Below, in pieces: positions 37,901 through 50,467 of a stretch of 64,000 nt of DNA. Origin of the DNA: Clusia tigrina (lineage: Eukaryota > Arthropoda > Insecta > Diptera > Clusiidae); contig OV050032.1 in NCBI GenBank assembly GCA_920105625.2, positions 95,154,542 to 95,218,541 of the forward strand, in the 5' to 3' direction. The notes below the pieces were generated by a model. The model ran no database searches. It was not told where the DNA came from and worked only from the letters and a program-made list of their open reading frames with translations. Position 1 is the stretch's first letter. Every line of letters starts with the position of its first letter. The position numbers and the translations under genes were made by a program.

Positions 37901-38300
37901 CGTCATAAAACCTTGAAATTTTGTAACAATAAAGATCTCGAGCCTCTTGTCAATTTAAGCCATCGCTCAAAGCTATGCTACCCTAGAGTCCCAAATCAAA
38001 CACTGATAAAACTTCAAACGCCCCTAACTTCTATACGGTACGTCCTAAACCTATCAAAGTTTGCAACATACAAATGCTTGTATCTTTTTACTGGAGCGTC
38101 ATAAAACCTTGAAATTTTGTAACAAAAAAGTACTCGAGTCTCTTGTCAATTTAAGCTATCGCTCAAAACTATGCTATCCTAGAGCCCCAAATCAAACACT
38201 GATAAAACTTCAAATGGCCCTAACTTCTATAAGGTACGTCCTACACCTATCAAAGTTTGCAACATACAAATGCTTGTATCTTTTTACTGGAGCGTCATAA
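34973..38300 (+). repeat. 22-monomer higher-order repeat II, copy 2 (one tetramer shorter)
   Basis: Offsets to copy 1 are 4,221 bp before and 4,309 bp after the copy 1 deletion. They become 3,525 bp beyond about 37,560-37,690, because one tetramer is absent. It ends near 38,300, where TACCCGAG replaces TACTCGAG. It carries its own 193-bp monomer at 34,973-35,165. Confidence 0.88.
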
Positions 38301-38889
38301 AACCTTGAAGTTTTGTAACAATAAAGTACCCGAGCCTCTTGTCAATTTAAGCTATCGCTCAAAACTATGCTACCCTAGAGTCCCAAATCAAACACAGATA
38401 AAACTTCAAACGCCCCTAAATTCTATACGGTACGTCCTACACCTATCAAAGGTGGCAACATTCAAATGCTTGTAACTTTTTACTGGAGCGTCATAAAACC
38501 TTGAAATTTTGTAACAATAACGTACTCGAGCCTCTTGTCAATTTAATCCATCGCTCAAAGCTATGCTACCCTAGAGTCCCAAATCAAACACTGATAAAAC
38601 TTCAAATGGCCCTAACTTCTATACGGTACGTCCTACACCTATCAAAGTTTGCAACATACAAATGCTTGGAACTTTTTACTGGAGCGTCATAAAACCTTGA
38701 AATTTTGTAACAATAAAGTACCCGAGCCTCTTGTCAATTTACGCTATCGCTCAAAGCTATGCTACGCTTGAGTCCCAAATCAAACACTGATAAAACTTCA
38801 AATGGCCCTAACTTCTATACGGTACGTCCTACACCTATCAAAGTTTGCAACATACAAATGATTGTAACTTTTTACTGGAGCGTCATAAA

Positions 38890-41829
38890 ACCTTGAAATT
38901 TTGTAACAATAAAGTACCCGAGCCTCTTGTCAATTTAAGCTATCGCTCAAAGCTATGCTACGCTTGAGTCCCAAATCAAACACTGATAAAACTTCAAATG
39001 GCCCTAACTTCTATACGGTACGTCCTACACCTATCAAAGTTTGCAACATACAAATGCTTTTAACTTTTTACTGGAGCGTCATAAAACCTCGAAATTTTGT
39101 AACAATAAAGTACTCGAGCATCTTGTCAATTTAAGTTATCGCGCAAAACTATGCTACCCTAGAGTCCCAAATCAAACACTGATAAAACTTCAAACACCCC
39201 TAACTTCTATACGGTACGTCCTACACCTATCAAAGTTTGCAACATACAAATGCTTGTAACTTTTTACTGGAGCGTCATAAAACCTCGAAATTTTGTAACA
39301 ATAAAGTACTCGAGCCTCTTGTCAATTTAAGCCATCGCTCAAAGCTATGCTACCCTTGAGTCCCAAATCAAACACTGATAAAACTTCAAATGGCCCTAAC
39401 TTCTATACGGTACGTCCTACACCTATCAAAGTTTGCAACATACAAATGCTTGTAAATTTTTACTGGAGCGTCATAAAACCTTGAAATTTTGTAACAATAA
39501 AGTACTCGAGCCTCTTGTCAATTTAAGCTATCGCTCAAAACTATGCTATCCTAGAGCCCCAAATCAAACACTGATAAAACTTCAAATGGCCCTAACTTCT
39601 ATAAGGTACGTCCTACACCTATCAAAGTTTGCAACATACAAATGCTTGTATCTTTTTACTGGAGCGTCATAAAACCTTGAAGTTTTGTAACAATAAAGTA
39701 CCCGAGCCTCTTGTCAATTTAAGCTATCGCTCAAAACTATGCTACCCTAGAGTCCCAAATCAAACACTGATAAAACTTCAAATGGCCCTAACTTCTATAC
39801 GGTACGTCCTACACCTATCAAAGTTTGCAACATACAAATGCTTTTAACTTTTTACTGGAGCGTCATAAAACCTCGAAATTTTGTAACAATAAAGTACTCG
39901 AGCATCTTGTCAATTTAAGTTATCGCGCAAAACTATGCTACCCTAGAGTCCCAAATCAAACACTGATAAAACTTCAAACACCCCTAACTTCTATACGGTA
40001 CGTCCTACACCTATCAAAGTTTGCAACATACAAATGCTTGTAACTTTTTACTGGAGCGTCATAAAACCTTGAAATTTTGTAACAATAAAGTACTCGAGCC
40101 TCTTGTCAATTTAAGCCATCGCTCAAAGCTATGCTACCCTTGAGTCCCAAATCAAACACTGATAAAACTTCAAATGGCCCTAACTTCTATACGGTACGTC
40201 CTACACCTATCAAAGTTTGCAACATACAAATGCTTGTAAATTTTTACTGGAGCGTCATAAAACCTTGAAATTTTGTAACAATAAAGTACTCGAGTCTCTT
40301 GTCAATTTAAGCTATCGCTCAAAACTATGCTACCCTAGAGTCCCAAATCAAACACTGATAAAACTTCAATTGACCCTAACTTCTATACGGTACGTCCTAC
40401 ACCTATCAAAGTTTGCAACATACAAATGCTTGTATCTTTTTACTGGAGCGTCATAAAACCTTGAAATTTTGTAACAATAAAGTACCCGAGCCTCTTGTCA
40501 ATTTAAGCTATCGCTCAAAGCTATGCTACGCTTGAGTCCCAAATCAAACACTGATAAAACTTCAAATGGCCCTAACTTCTATACGGTACGTCCTACACCT
40601 ATCAAAGTTTGCAACATACAAATGCTTTTAACTTTTTACTGGAGCGTCATAAAACCTTGAAATTGTGTAACAATAAAGTACTCGAGCATCTTGTCAATTT
40701 AAGTTATCGCTCAAAACTATGCTACCCTAGAGTCCCAAATCAAACACTGATAAAACTTCAAACACCCCTAACTTCTATACGGTACGTCCTATACCTATCA
40801 AAGTTTGCAACATACAAATGCTTGTAACTTTTTACTGGAGCGTCATAAGACCTCGAAATTTTGTAACAATAAAGTACTCGAGCCTCTTGTCAATTGAAGC
40901 CATCGCTCAAAGCTATGCTACCCTTGAGTCCCAAATCAAACACTGATAAAACTTCAAATGGCCCTAACTTCTATACGGTACGTCCTACACCTATCAAAGT
41001 TTGCAACATACAAATGCTTGTAAATTTTTACTGGAGCGTCATAAATCCTTGAAATTTTGTAACAATAAAGTACTCGAGCCTCTCGTCAATTTAAGCTATC
41101 GCTCAAAGCTATGCTACCCTAGAGTCCCAAATCAAACACTGATAAAACTTCAATTGACCCTAACTTCTATACGGTACGTCCTACACCTATCAAAGTTTGC
41201 AACATATAAATGCTTGTAACTTTTTACTGGAGCGTCATAAAACCTTGAAATTTTGTAACAATAAAGTACCCGAGCCTCTTGTCAATTTAAGCTATCGCTC
41301 AAAGCTATGCTACGCTTGAGTCCCAAATCAAACACTGATAAAACTTCAAATGGCCCTAACTTCTATACGGTACGTCCTACACCTATCAAAGTTTGCAACA
41401 TACAAATGCTTTTAACTTTTTACTGGAGCGTCATAAAACCTTGAAATTGTGTAACAATAAAGTACTCGAGCATCTTGTCAATTTAAGTTATCGCTCAAAA
41501 CTATGCTACCCTAGAGTCCCAAATCAAACACTGATAAAACTTCAAACACCCCTAACTTCTATACGGTACGTCCTATACCTATCAAAGTTTGCAACATACA
41601 AATGCTTGTAACTTTTTACTGGAGCGTCATAAGACCTCGAAATTTTGTAACAATAAAGTACTCGAGCCTCTTGTCAATTGAAGCCATCGCTCAAAGCTAT
41701 GCTACCCTTGAGTCCCAAATCAAACACTGATAAAACTTCAAATGGCCCTAACTTCTATACGGTACGTCCTACACCTATCAAAGTTTGCAACATACAAATG
41801 CTTGTAACTTTTTACTGGAGCGTCATAAA
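38890..41829 (+). repeat. Run of 784-bp tetramer units (four units, last partial)
   Basis: Unit boundaries at 38,890, 39,674, 40,458 and 41,242 are exactly 784 bp apart. Each unit has a monomer ending in TGCTTTTAACTTTTTAC, then one with GAGCATC, TTATCGC and CAAACACCCC. Units 1 and 2 share ACCTCGAAATTTTG and ATCGCGCAAAAC. Units 3 and 4 share AAATTGTGTAAC, TCCTATACC and CATAAGACC, which also occur at 37,322. The run is thus two pairs of sister units. Confidence 0.88.
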
Positions 41830-42612
41830 ACCTTGAAATTTTGTTACAATAAAGTACTCGAGCATCTTGTCAATTTAAGTTATCGCTCAAAGCTATGCTA
41901 CCCTAGAGTCCCAAATCAAACACTCATAAAACTTCAAACGCCCCTAACTTCTATACGGTACGTCCTACACCTATCAAAGTTGGCAACATACAAATGCTTG
42001 TATCTTTTTATTGGAGCGTCATAAAACCTTGAAATTTTTAACAATAAAGTACCCGAGCCTCTTGTCAATTTAAGCTATCGCTCAAAGCTATGCTACCCTA
42101 GAGTCCCAAATCAAACACTGATAAAACTTCAAATGGCCCTAACTTCTATACGGTACGTCCTACACCTATCAAAGTTTGCAACATACAAATGCTTGTAACT
42201 TTTTACTGCAGCGTCATAAAACCTTGAAATTTTGTAACAAGAAAGTACTCGAGCCTCTTGTCAATTTAAGCCATCGCTCAAAGCTATGCTACCCTTGAGT
42301 CCCAAATCAAATACTGATAAAACTTCAAACGCCCCTAACTTCTTTACGGTACGTCCTACACCTATCAAAGTTTGCAACATACAAAGGCTTGTAACTTTTT
42401 ACTGGATCCTCCTAAAACCTTGAAACTTTGTAACAATAAAGTACTCGAGCCTCTTGTCAATTTAAGCCATCGCTCAAAGCTATGCTACCCTTGAGTCCCA
42501 AATCAAACACTGATAAAACTTCAAACGCCCCTAACTTCTTTACGGTGCGTCCTACACCTATCAAAGTTTGCAACATACAAATGCTTGTAACTTTTTACTG
42601 GAGCGTCATAAA
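41830..42612 (+). repeat. 783-bp tetramer, copy 1
   Basis: Markers are TTTTGTTACAATAAAG, CACTCATAAA, TTTTTATTGGAG, GAAATTTTTAACAATAAAG (1-bp deletion), ACTGCAGCG, ACAAGAAAG, AAAGGCTTG and GGATCCTCCTAAAACC. The first half repeats at 42,613. The full series recurs at 50,468-51,250. Confidence 0.86.
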
Positions 42613-43010
42613 ACCTTGAAATTTTGTTACAATAAAGTACTCGAGCATCTTGTCAATTTAAGTTATCGCTCAAAGCTATGCTACCCTAGAGTCCCAAATC
42701 AAACACTCATAAACCTTCAAACGCCCCTAACTTCTATACGGTACGTCCTACACCTATCAAAGTTGGCAACATACAAATGCTTGTATCTTTTTATTGGAGC
42801 GTCATAAAACCTTGAAATTTTTAACAATAAAGTACCCGAGCCTCTTGTCAATTTAAGCTATCGCTCAAAGCTATGCTACCCTAGAGTCCCAAATCAAACA
42901 CTGATAAAACTTCAAATGGCCCTAACTTCTATACGGTACGTCCTACACCTATCAAAGTTTGCAACATACAAATGCGTGTAACTTTTTACTGCAGCGTCAT
43001 AAAACCTTGA
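42613..43010 (+). repeat. 783-bp tetramer, copy 2 (first two monomers)
   Basis: It matches 41,830-42,220, including the 1-bp deletion, and adds CACTCATAAACC, which is also found at 50,568. After ACTGCAGCG (42,989) it moves into the ATTCTGTAAC/GTATTCGAG monomer that leads into the 13-mer region. Confidence 0.82.
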
Positions 43011-43787
43011 AATTCTGTAACAATAAAGTATTCGAGCCTCTTGTCAATTTAAGCTATCGCTCAAAGCTAAGCTACCCTTGAGTCCTAAATCAAACACTGA
43101 TAAAACTTCAAACGCCCCTATCTTCTTTACGGTACGTCCTACACCTATCAAAGTTTGCAACATACAAATGCTTGTAACTTTTTACTGGAGCGTCATAAAA
43201 CCTTGAAATTTTGTTACAATAAAGTACTCGAGCATCTTGTCAATTTAAGCTATCGCTCAAAGCTATGCTACCCTTGAGTCCCAAATCAAACACTGATAAA
43301 ACTTCAAATTGCCCAAAATTTTATACGGTACGTCCTACACCAATCAAAGTTTGCAACATACAAATGCTTGTAAATTTTTACTGGAGCGTCATAGAACCTT
43401 GAAATTTTGTAACAATAACGTACTCGAGCCTCTTGTCAATTTAAGCCATCGCCCAAAGCTATGCTACCCTTGAGTCCCAAATCAAACACTGATAAAACTT
43501 CAAACGCCCCTAACTTCTTTACGATACGTCCTACACCTATCAAAGTTTGCAACATACAAATGCTTGAAACTTTTTACTGGAGCGTCATAAAACATTGAAT
43601 TTTTGTAACAATAAAGTACTCGAGCCTCTTGTCAATTTAAGTTATCGCTCAAAGCTATGCTACCCTAGATTCCCAAATCCAACACTGATAAAACTTCAAA
43701 TGGCCCTAACTTCTATACGGTACGTCCTACACCTATCAAAGTTTGCAACATACAAATGCTTGTAACTTTTTACTTTAGCGTCATAAA

Positions 43788-46343
43788 ACATTGAAATTTT
43801 GTAACAATAAAGTACTCGAGCCTCTTGTCAATTTAAGTTATCGCTCAAAGCCATGCTACCCTAGAGTCCCAAATCAAACATTGATAAAACTTCAAATGGC
43901 CCTAACTTCTATACGGTACGTCCTACACTTATTAAAGTTTGCAACATACAAATGCTTGTAACTTTTTACTGGAGCGTCATAAAACCTTGAAATTTTGTAA
44001 CAATAAAGTACCCGAGCCTCTTGTCAATTTAAGCTATCGCTCAAAGCTATGCTACCCTAGAGTCCCAAATCAAACACTGATAAATCTTCAAACACCTCTA
44101 ACTTCTTTACGGAAGGTCCTACACCTATCAAAGTCTGCAACATACAAATGCTTGTAACTTTTTACTGGAGCGTCATAAAACCTTGAAATTTTGTAACAAT
44201 AAAGTACTCGAGCCTCTTGTCAATTTAAGCCATCGCTCAAAGCCATGCTACCTTAGAGTCCCAAATCAAACACTGATAAAACTTCAAACGCCCCTAACTT
44301 CTTTACGGTACGTCCTACACCTATCAAAGTTTGCAACATACAAATGCTTGTAACTTTTTACTGGAGCGTCATAAAACCTTGAAATTTTGTAACAATAAAG
44401 TACCCGAGCCTCTTGTCAATTTAAGCTATCGCTCAAAGCTATGCTACCCTAGAATCCCAAATCAAACACGGATAAAACTTCAAATGGCCCTAACTTCTAT
44501 ACGGTACGTCCTACACCTATCAAAGTTTGCAATATACAAATGCTTGTAACTTTTTACTGGAGCGTCATAAAACCTTGAAATTTTGTAACAATAAAGTACT
44601 CGAGCCTCTTGTCAATTTTAGCCATCGCTCAAAGCTATGCTACCCTTGAGTCCCAAATCAAACACTGATAAAACTTCAAACGCCCCTAACTTCTTTACGG
44701 TGCGTCCTACACCTATCAAAGTTTGCAACATACAAATGCTTGAAACTTTTTACTGGATTTACTGGACTTCATAAAACATTGAAATTTTGTAACAATAAAG
44801 TACTCGAGCCTCTTGTCAATTTAAGTTATCGCTGAAAGCTATGCTACCCTAGAGTCCCAAATCCAACACTGATAAAACTTCAAATGGCCCTAACTTCTAT
44901 ACGGTATGTCCTACACCTATCAAAGTTTGCAACATACAAATGCTTGTAACTTTTTACTGGAGCGTCATAAAACCTGGAAATTTTGTAGCAATGAAGTACT
45001 CGAGCATCTTGTCAATTTAAGTTATCGCTCAAACCTATGCTACTCTAGAGTCCCAAATCAAACACTCATACAACTTCAAATGGCCCTAACTTCTATACGG
45101 TACGTCCTACACCTATCAAAGTTTGCAACATACAAATGCTTGTAACTTTTCACTGGAGCGTCATAAAACCTTGAAATTTTAGAACAATATAGTACCCGAG
45201 CCTTTTGTCAATTTAAGCTATCGCTCAAAACTATGCCACCCTTGAGTCCCAAATCAAACACTGATAAAACTTCAAACGCCCCTAACTTCTTTACGGTGCG
45301 TCCTACACCTATCAAAGTTTGCAACATACAAATGCGTGTAACTTTTTACTGGAGCGTCATAAAACCTTGAAATTCTGTAACAATAAAGTATTCGAACCTC
45401 TTGTCAATTTAAGCTATCGCTCAAAGCTAAGCTACCCTTGAGTCCCAAATCAAACACTGATAAAACTTCAAACGCCCCTAACTTCTTTACGGTACGTCCT
45501 ACACCTATCAAAGTTTGCAACATACAAATGCTTGTAACTTTTTACTGGAGCGTCATAAAACCTTGAAATTTTGTTACAATAAAGTACTCGAGCATCTTGT
45601 CAATTTAAGCTATCGCTCAAAGCTATGCTACCCTTGAGTTCCAAATCAAACACTGATAAAACTTCAAATTGCCCAAACTTTTATACGGTACGATCTACAC
45701 CAATCAAAGTTTGCAACATACAAATGCTTGTAAATTTTAACTGGAGCGTCATAGAACCTTGAAATTTTGTAACAATAAAGTACTCGAGCCTCTTGTCAAT
45801 TTAAGACATCGCCCAAAGCAATGCTACCCTTGAGTCCCACATCAAACACTGATAAAACTTCAAATGGCCCTAACTTCTATACGGTATGTCCTACACCTTT
45901 CAAAGTTTGCAACATACAAATGCTTGTAACTTTTTACTGGAGCGCCATAAAACCTTGAAATTTTTTAACAATAAAGTACCCGAGCCTCTTGTCAATTTAA
46001 GCTATCGCTCAAAGCTATGCTACCCTAGAGTCCCAAATCAAACACTGATAAAACTTCAAACGCCCCTAACTTCTTTACGGTACGTCCTACACCTATCAAA
46101 GTTTGCAACATACAAATGCTTGAAACTTTTTACTGGAGCGTCATAAAACATTGAAATTTTGTAACAATAAAGTACTCGAGCCTCTTGTCAATTTAAGTTA
46201 TCGCTCAAAGCTATGCTACCCTAGATTCCCAAAGCCAACACTGATAAAACTTCAAATGGCCCTAACTTCTATACGGTACGTCCTACACCTATCAAAGTTT
46301 GCAACATACAAATGCTTGTAACTTTTTACTTTAGCGTCATAAA
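43788..46343 (+). repeat. 13-monomer higher-order repeat (2,556 bp), unit A
   Basis: It matches 46,344-48,899 at an offset of exactly 2,556 bp (13 x 196 + 8). Ordered markers are CACTTATTAAAG/CACTTATCAAAG, CAAACACCTC with GGAAGG/GGAACG, TACCTTAGAG, CACGGATAAAAC, the 8-bp insertion, ATCGCTGAAAGC, CTATGCTACTCTAGAG, TTTTAGAACAATATAG, GTATTCGA, TTTTGTTACAAT, AAGACATCGCCC and ACTTTAGCG. Some 1 kb upstream (from about 43,010) also resembles the end of the unit. Confidence 0.9.
44752..44770 (+). repeat. 8-bp insertion (short tandem duplication) in a monomer, unit A
   Basis: Where other monomers read TTTTTACTGGAGCGTCAT, this one reads TTTACTGGA twice in a row and then CTTCAT. That makes the monomer starting at 44,572 204 bp long. 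The same event is present at about 47,309-47,327 in unit B, so it predates the 13-mer duplication. Confidence 0.92.
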
Positions 46344-48899
46344 ACATTGAAATTTTGTAACAATAAAGTACTCGAGCCTCTTGTCAATTTAAGTTATCGC
46401 TCAAAGCCATGCTACCCTAGAGTCCCAAATCAAACACTGATAAAACTTCAAATGGCCCTAACTTCTATACGGTACGTCCTACACTTATCAAAGTTTGCAA
46501 CATACAAATGCTTGTAACTTTTTACTGGAGCGTCATAAAACCTTGAAATTTTGTAACAATAAAGTACCCGAGCCTCTTGTCAATTTAAGCTATCGCTCAA
46601 AGCTATGCTACCCTAGAGTCCCAAATCAAACACTGATAAAACTTCAAACACCTCTAACTTCTTTACGGAACGTCCTACACCTATCAAAGTCTGCAACATA
46701 CAAATGCTTGTAACTTTTTGCTGGAGCGTCATAAAACCTTGAAATTTTGTAACAATAAAGTACTCGAGCCTCTTGTCAATTTAAGCCATCGCTCAAAGCT
46801 ATGCTACCTTAGAGTCCCAAATCAAACACTGATAAAACTTCAAACGCCCCTAACTTCTTTACGGTACGTCCTACACCCATCAAAGTTTGCAACATACAAA
46901 TGCTTGTAACTTTTTACTGGAGCGTCATAAAACCTTGAAATTTTGTAACAATAAAGTACCCGAGCCTCTTGTCAATTTAAGCTATCGCTCAAAGCTATGC
47001 TACCCTAGAATCCCAAATCAAACACGGATAAAACTTCAAATGGCCCTAACTTCTATACGGTACGTCCTACACCTATCAAAGTTTGCAATATACAAATGCT
47101 TGTAACTTTTTACTGGAGCGTCATAAAACCTTGAAATTTTGTAACAATAAAGTACTCGAGCCTCTTGTCAATTTTAGCCATCGCTCAAAGCTATGCTACC
47201 CTTGAGTCCCAAATCAAACACTGATAAAACTTCAAACGCCCCTAACTTCTTTACGATACGTCCTACACCTATCAAAGTTTGCAACATACAAATGCTTGAA
47301 ACTTTTTACTGGATTTACTGGACTTCATAAAACATTGAAATTTTGTAACAATAAAGTACTCGAGCCTCTTGTCAATTTAAGTTATCGCTGAAAGCTATGC
47401 TACCCTAGAGTCCCAAATCCAACACTGATAAAACTTCAAATGGCCCTAACTTCTATACGGTATGTCCTACACCTATCAAAGTTTGCAACATACAAATGCT
47501 TGTAACTTTTTACTGGAGCGTCATAAAACCTTGAAATTTTGTAACAATGAAGTACTCGAGCATCTTGTCAATTTAAGTTATCGCTCAAACCTATGCTACT
47601 CTAGAGTCCCAAATCAAACACTGATACAACTTCAAATGGCCCTAACTTCTATACGGTACGTCCTACACCTATCAAAGTTTGCAACATACAAATGCTTGTA
47701 ACTTTTCACTGGAGCGTCATAAAACCTTGAAATTTTAGAACAATATAGTACCCGAGCCTTTTGTCAATTTAAGCTATCGCTCAAAACTATGCCACCCTTG
47801 AGTCCCAAATCAAACACTGATAAAACTTCAAACGCACCTAACTTCTATACGGTACGTCCTACACCTATCAAAGTTTGCAACATACAAATGCGTGTAACTT
47901 TTTACTGGAGCGTCATAAAACCTTGAAATTCTGTAACAATAAAGTATTCGAGCCTCTTGTCAATTTAAGCTATCGCTCAAAGCTAAGCTACCCTTGAGTC
48001 CCAAATCAAACACTGATAAAACTTCAAACGCCCCTAACTTCTATACGGTATGTCCTACACCTATCAAAGTTTGCAACATACAAATGCTTGTAACTTTTTA
48101 CTGGAGCGTCATAAAACCTTGAAATTTTGTTACAATAAAGTACTCGAGCATCTTGTCAATTTAAGCTATCGCTCAAAGCTATGCTACCCTTGAGTCCCAA
48201 ATCAAACACTGATAAAACTTCAAATTGCCCAAACTTTTATTCGGTACGATCTACACCAATCAAAGTTTGCAACATACAAATGCTTGTAAATTTTAACTGG
48301 AGCGTCATAGAACCTTGAAATTTTGTAACAATAAAGTACTCGAGCCTCTTGTCAATTTAAGACATCGCCCAAAGCAATGCTACCCTTGAGTCCCAAATCA
48401 AACACTGATAAAACTTCAAATGGCCCTAACTTCTATACGGTATGTCCTACACCTATCAAAGTTTGCAACATACAAATGCTTGTAACTTTTTACTGGAGCG
48501 CCATAAAACCTTGAAATTTTTTAACAATAAAGTACCCGAGCCTCTTGTCAATTTAAGCTATCGCTCAAAGCTATGCTACCCTAGAGTCCCAAATCAAACA
48601 CTGATAAAACTTCAAACGCCCCTAACTTCTTTACGGTACGTCCTACACCTATCAAAGTTTGCAACATACAAATGCTTGAAACTTTTTACTGGAGCGTCAT
48701 AAAACATTGAAATTTTGTAACAATAAAGTACTCGAGCCTCTTGTCAATTTAAGTTATCGCTCAAAACTAAGCAACACTAGATTCCCAAAGCCAACACTGA
48801 TAAAACTTCAAATGGCCCTAACTTCTATACGGTACGTCCTACACCTATCAAAGTTTGCAACATACAAATGCTTGTAACTTTTTACTTTAGCGTCATAAA
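46344..48899 (+). repeat. 13-monomer higher-order repeat, unit B
   Basis: This is a tandem copy of unit A with the same 8-bp insertion. Noted differences are few, for example GTTTTTTGCTGG near 46,718, CGCACC near 47,834 and GGTATGTCC near 48,049. Confidence 0.9.
47309..47327 (+). repeat. 8-bp insertion (short tandem duplication), unit B
   Basis: This is identical to the insertion in unit A, exactly 2,556 bp downstream. It is absent from the corresponding join near 52,805-52,819 in the displaced block. Confidence 0.92.
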
Positions 48900-49690
48900 A
48901 CATTGAAATTTTGTAACAATAAAGTACTCGAGCCTCTTGTCAATTTAAGTTATCGCTCAAAGCCATGCTACCCTAGAGTCCCAAATCAAACACTGATAAA
49001 ACTTCAAATGGCCCTAACTTCTATACGGTACGTCCTACACTTATCAAAGTTTGCAACATACAAATGCTTGTAACTTTTTACTGGAGCGTCATAAAACCTT
49101 GAAATTTTGTAACAATAAAGTACCCGAGCCTCTTGTCAATTTAAGCTATCGCTCAAAGCTATGCTACCCTAGAGTCCCAAATCAAACACTGATAAAACTT
49201 CAAACACCTCTAACTTCTTTACGGAACGTCCTACACCTATCAAAGTCTGCAACATACAAATGCTTGTAACTTTTTACTGGAGCGTCATAAAACCTTGAAA
49301 TTTTGTAACAATAAAGTACTCGAGCCTCTTGTCAATTTAAGCCATCGCTCAAAGCTATGCTACCTTAGAGTCCCAAATCAAACACTGATAAAACTTCAAA
49401 CGCCCCTAACTTCTTTACGGTACGTCCTACACCCATCAAAGTTTGCAACATACAAATGCTTGTAACTTTTTACTGGAGCGTCATAAAACCTTGAAATTTT
49501 GTAACAATAAAGTACCCGAGCCTCTTGTCAATTTAAGCTATCGCTCAAAGCTATGCTACCCTAGAATCCCAAATCAAACACTGATAAAACTTCAAATGGC
49601 CCTAACTTCTATACGGTACGTCCTACACCTATCAAAGTTTGCAACATACAAATGCTTGTAACTTTTTACTGGAGCGTCATAAAACCTTGA
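48900..49690 (+). repeat. 13-monomer higher-order repeat, unit C (first four monomers)
   Basis: It follows unit B in phase and repeats CACTTATCAAAG, CAAACACCTC with GGAACG, TACCTTAGAG and CTAGAATCCC. It leaves the pattern at the monomer starting at 49,684 (TACCCGAGCATC). Confidence 0.87.
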
Positions 49691-50467
49691 AATTTTGTAA
49701 CAATAAAGTACCCGAGCATCTTGTCAATTTAAGCCATCGCTCAAAGCTATGCTACCCTTGAGTCCCAAATCAAAAACTGATAAAACTGCAAATGGCCCTA
49801 ACTTCTATACGGTACGTCCTACACCTATCAAAGATTGCAACATACAAATGCTTGTAACTTTTTACTGGAGCGTCATAAAACCTTGAAATTTTGTAACAAT
49901 AAAGTAAACGAGCCTCTTATCAATTTAAGCCATCGCTCAAAGCTATGCTACCCTTGAGTCCCAAATCAAACACTGATAAAACTTCAAACGCCCCTAACTT
50001 CTATACGGTACTTCCTACACCTATCAAAGTTTGCAACATACAAATGCTTGTAACTTTTTACTGGAGCGTCATAAAACCTTGAAATTTTGTAACAATAAAG
50101 TACTCGAGCCTCTTGTCAATTTAAGCCATCGCTCAAAGCTATGCTACCCTTGAGTCCCAAATCAAACACTGATAAAACTTCAAACGCCCCTAACTTCTTT
50201 ACGGTACGTCCTACACCTATCAAACTTTGCAACATACAAATGCTTGTAAGTTTTTACTGGAGCGTCATAAAACCTTGAAATTTTGTAACAATAAAGTACC
50301 CGAGCCTCTTGTCAATTTAAGCTATCGCTCAAAGCTATGCTACCCTAGAGTCCCAAATCAAACACTGATGAAACTTCAAATGGCCCTAACTTCTATACGA
50401 TACGTCATACACCTATCAAAGTTTGCAACATACAAATGCTTGTAACTTTTTACTGGAGCGCCATAAA
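49684..50467 (+). repeat. Four monomers of mixed affinity
   Basis: This linker between the 13-mer units and the displaced block has unusual single states: TACCCGAGCATC and AAAGATTGC (49,684), GTAAACGAG and CTTATCAATTT (49,880), GGTACTTCC (about 50,009) and CAAACTTTGC (about 50,221). I found no clear sister block for it. It is still ordinary satellite. Confidence 0.75.

Noticed and set aside
44752..44770. Target-site duplication of a lost transposon at the 8-bp insertion
   Set aside because: The two TTTACTGGA copies are directly adjacent with nothing between them and no terminal inverted repeats. Replication slippage is simpler.
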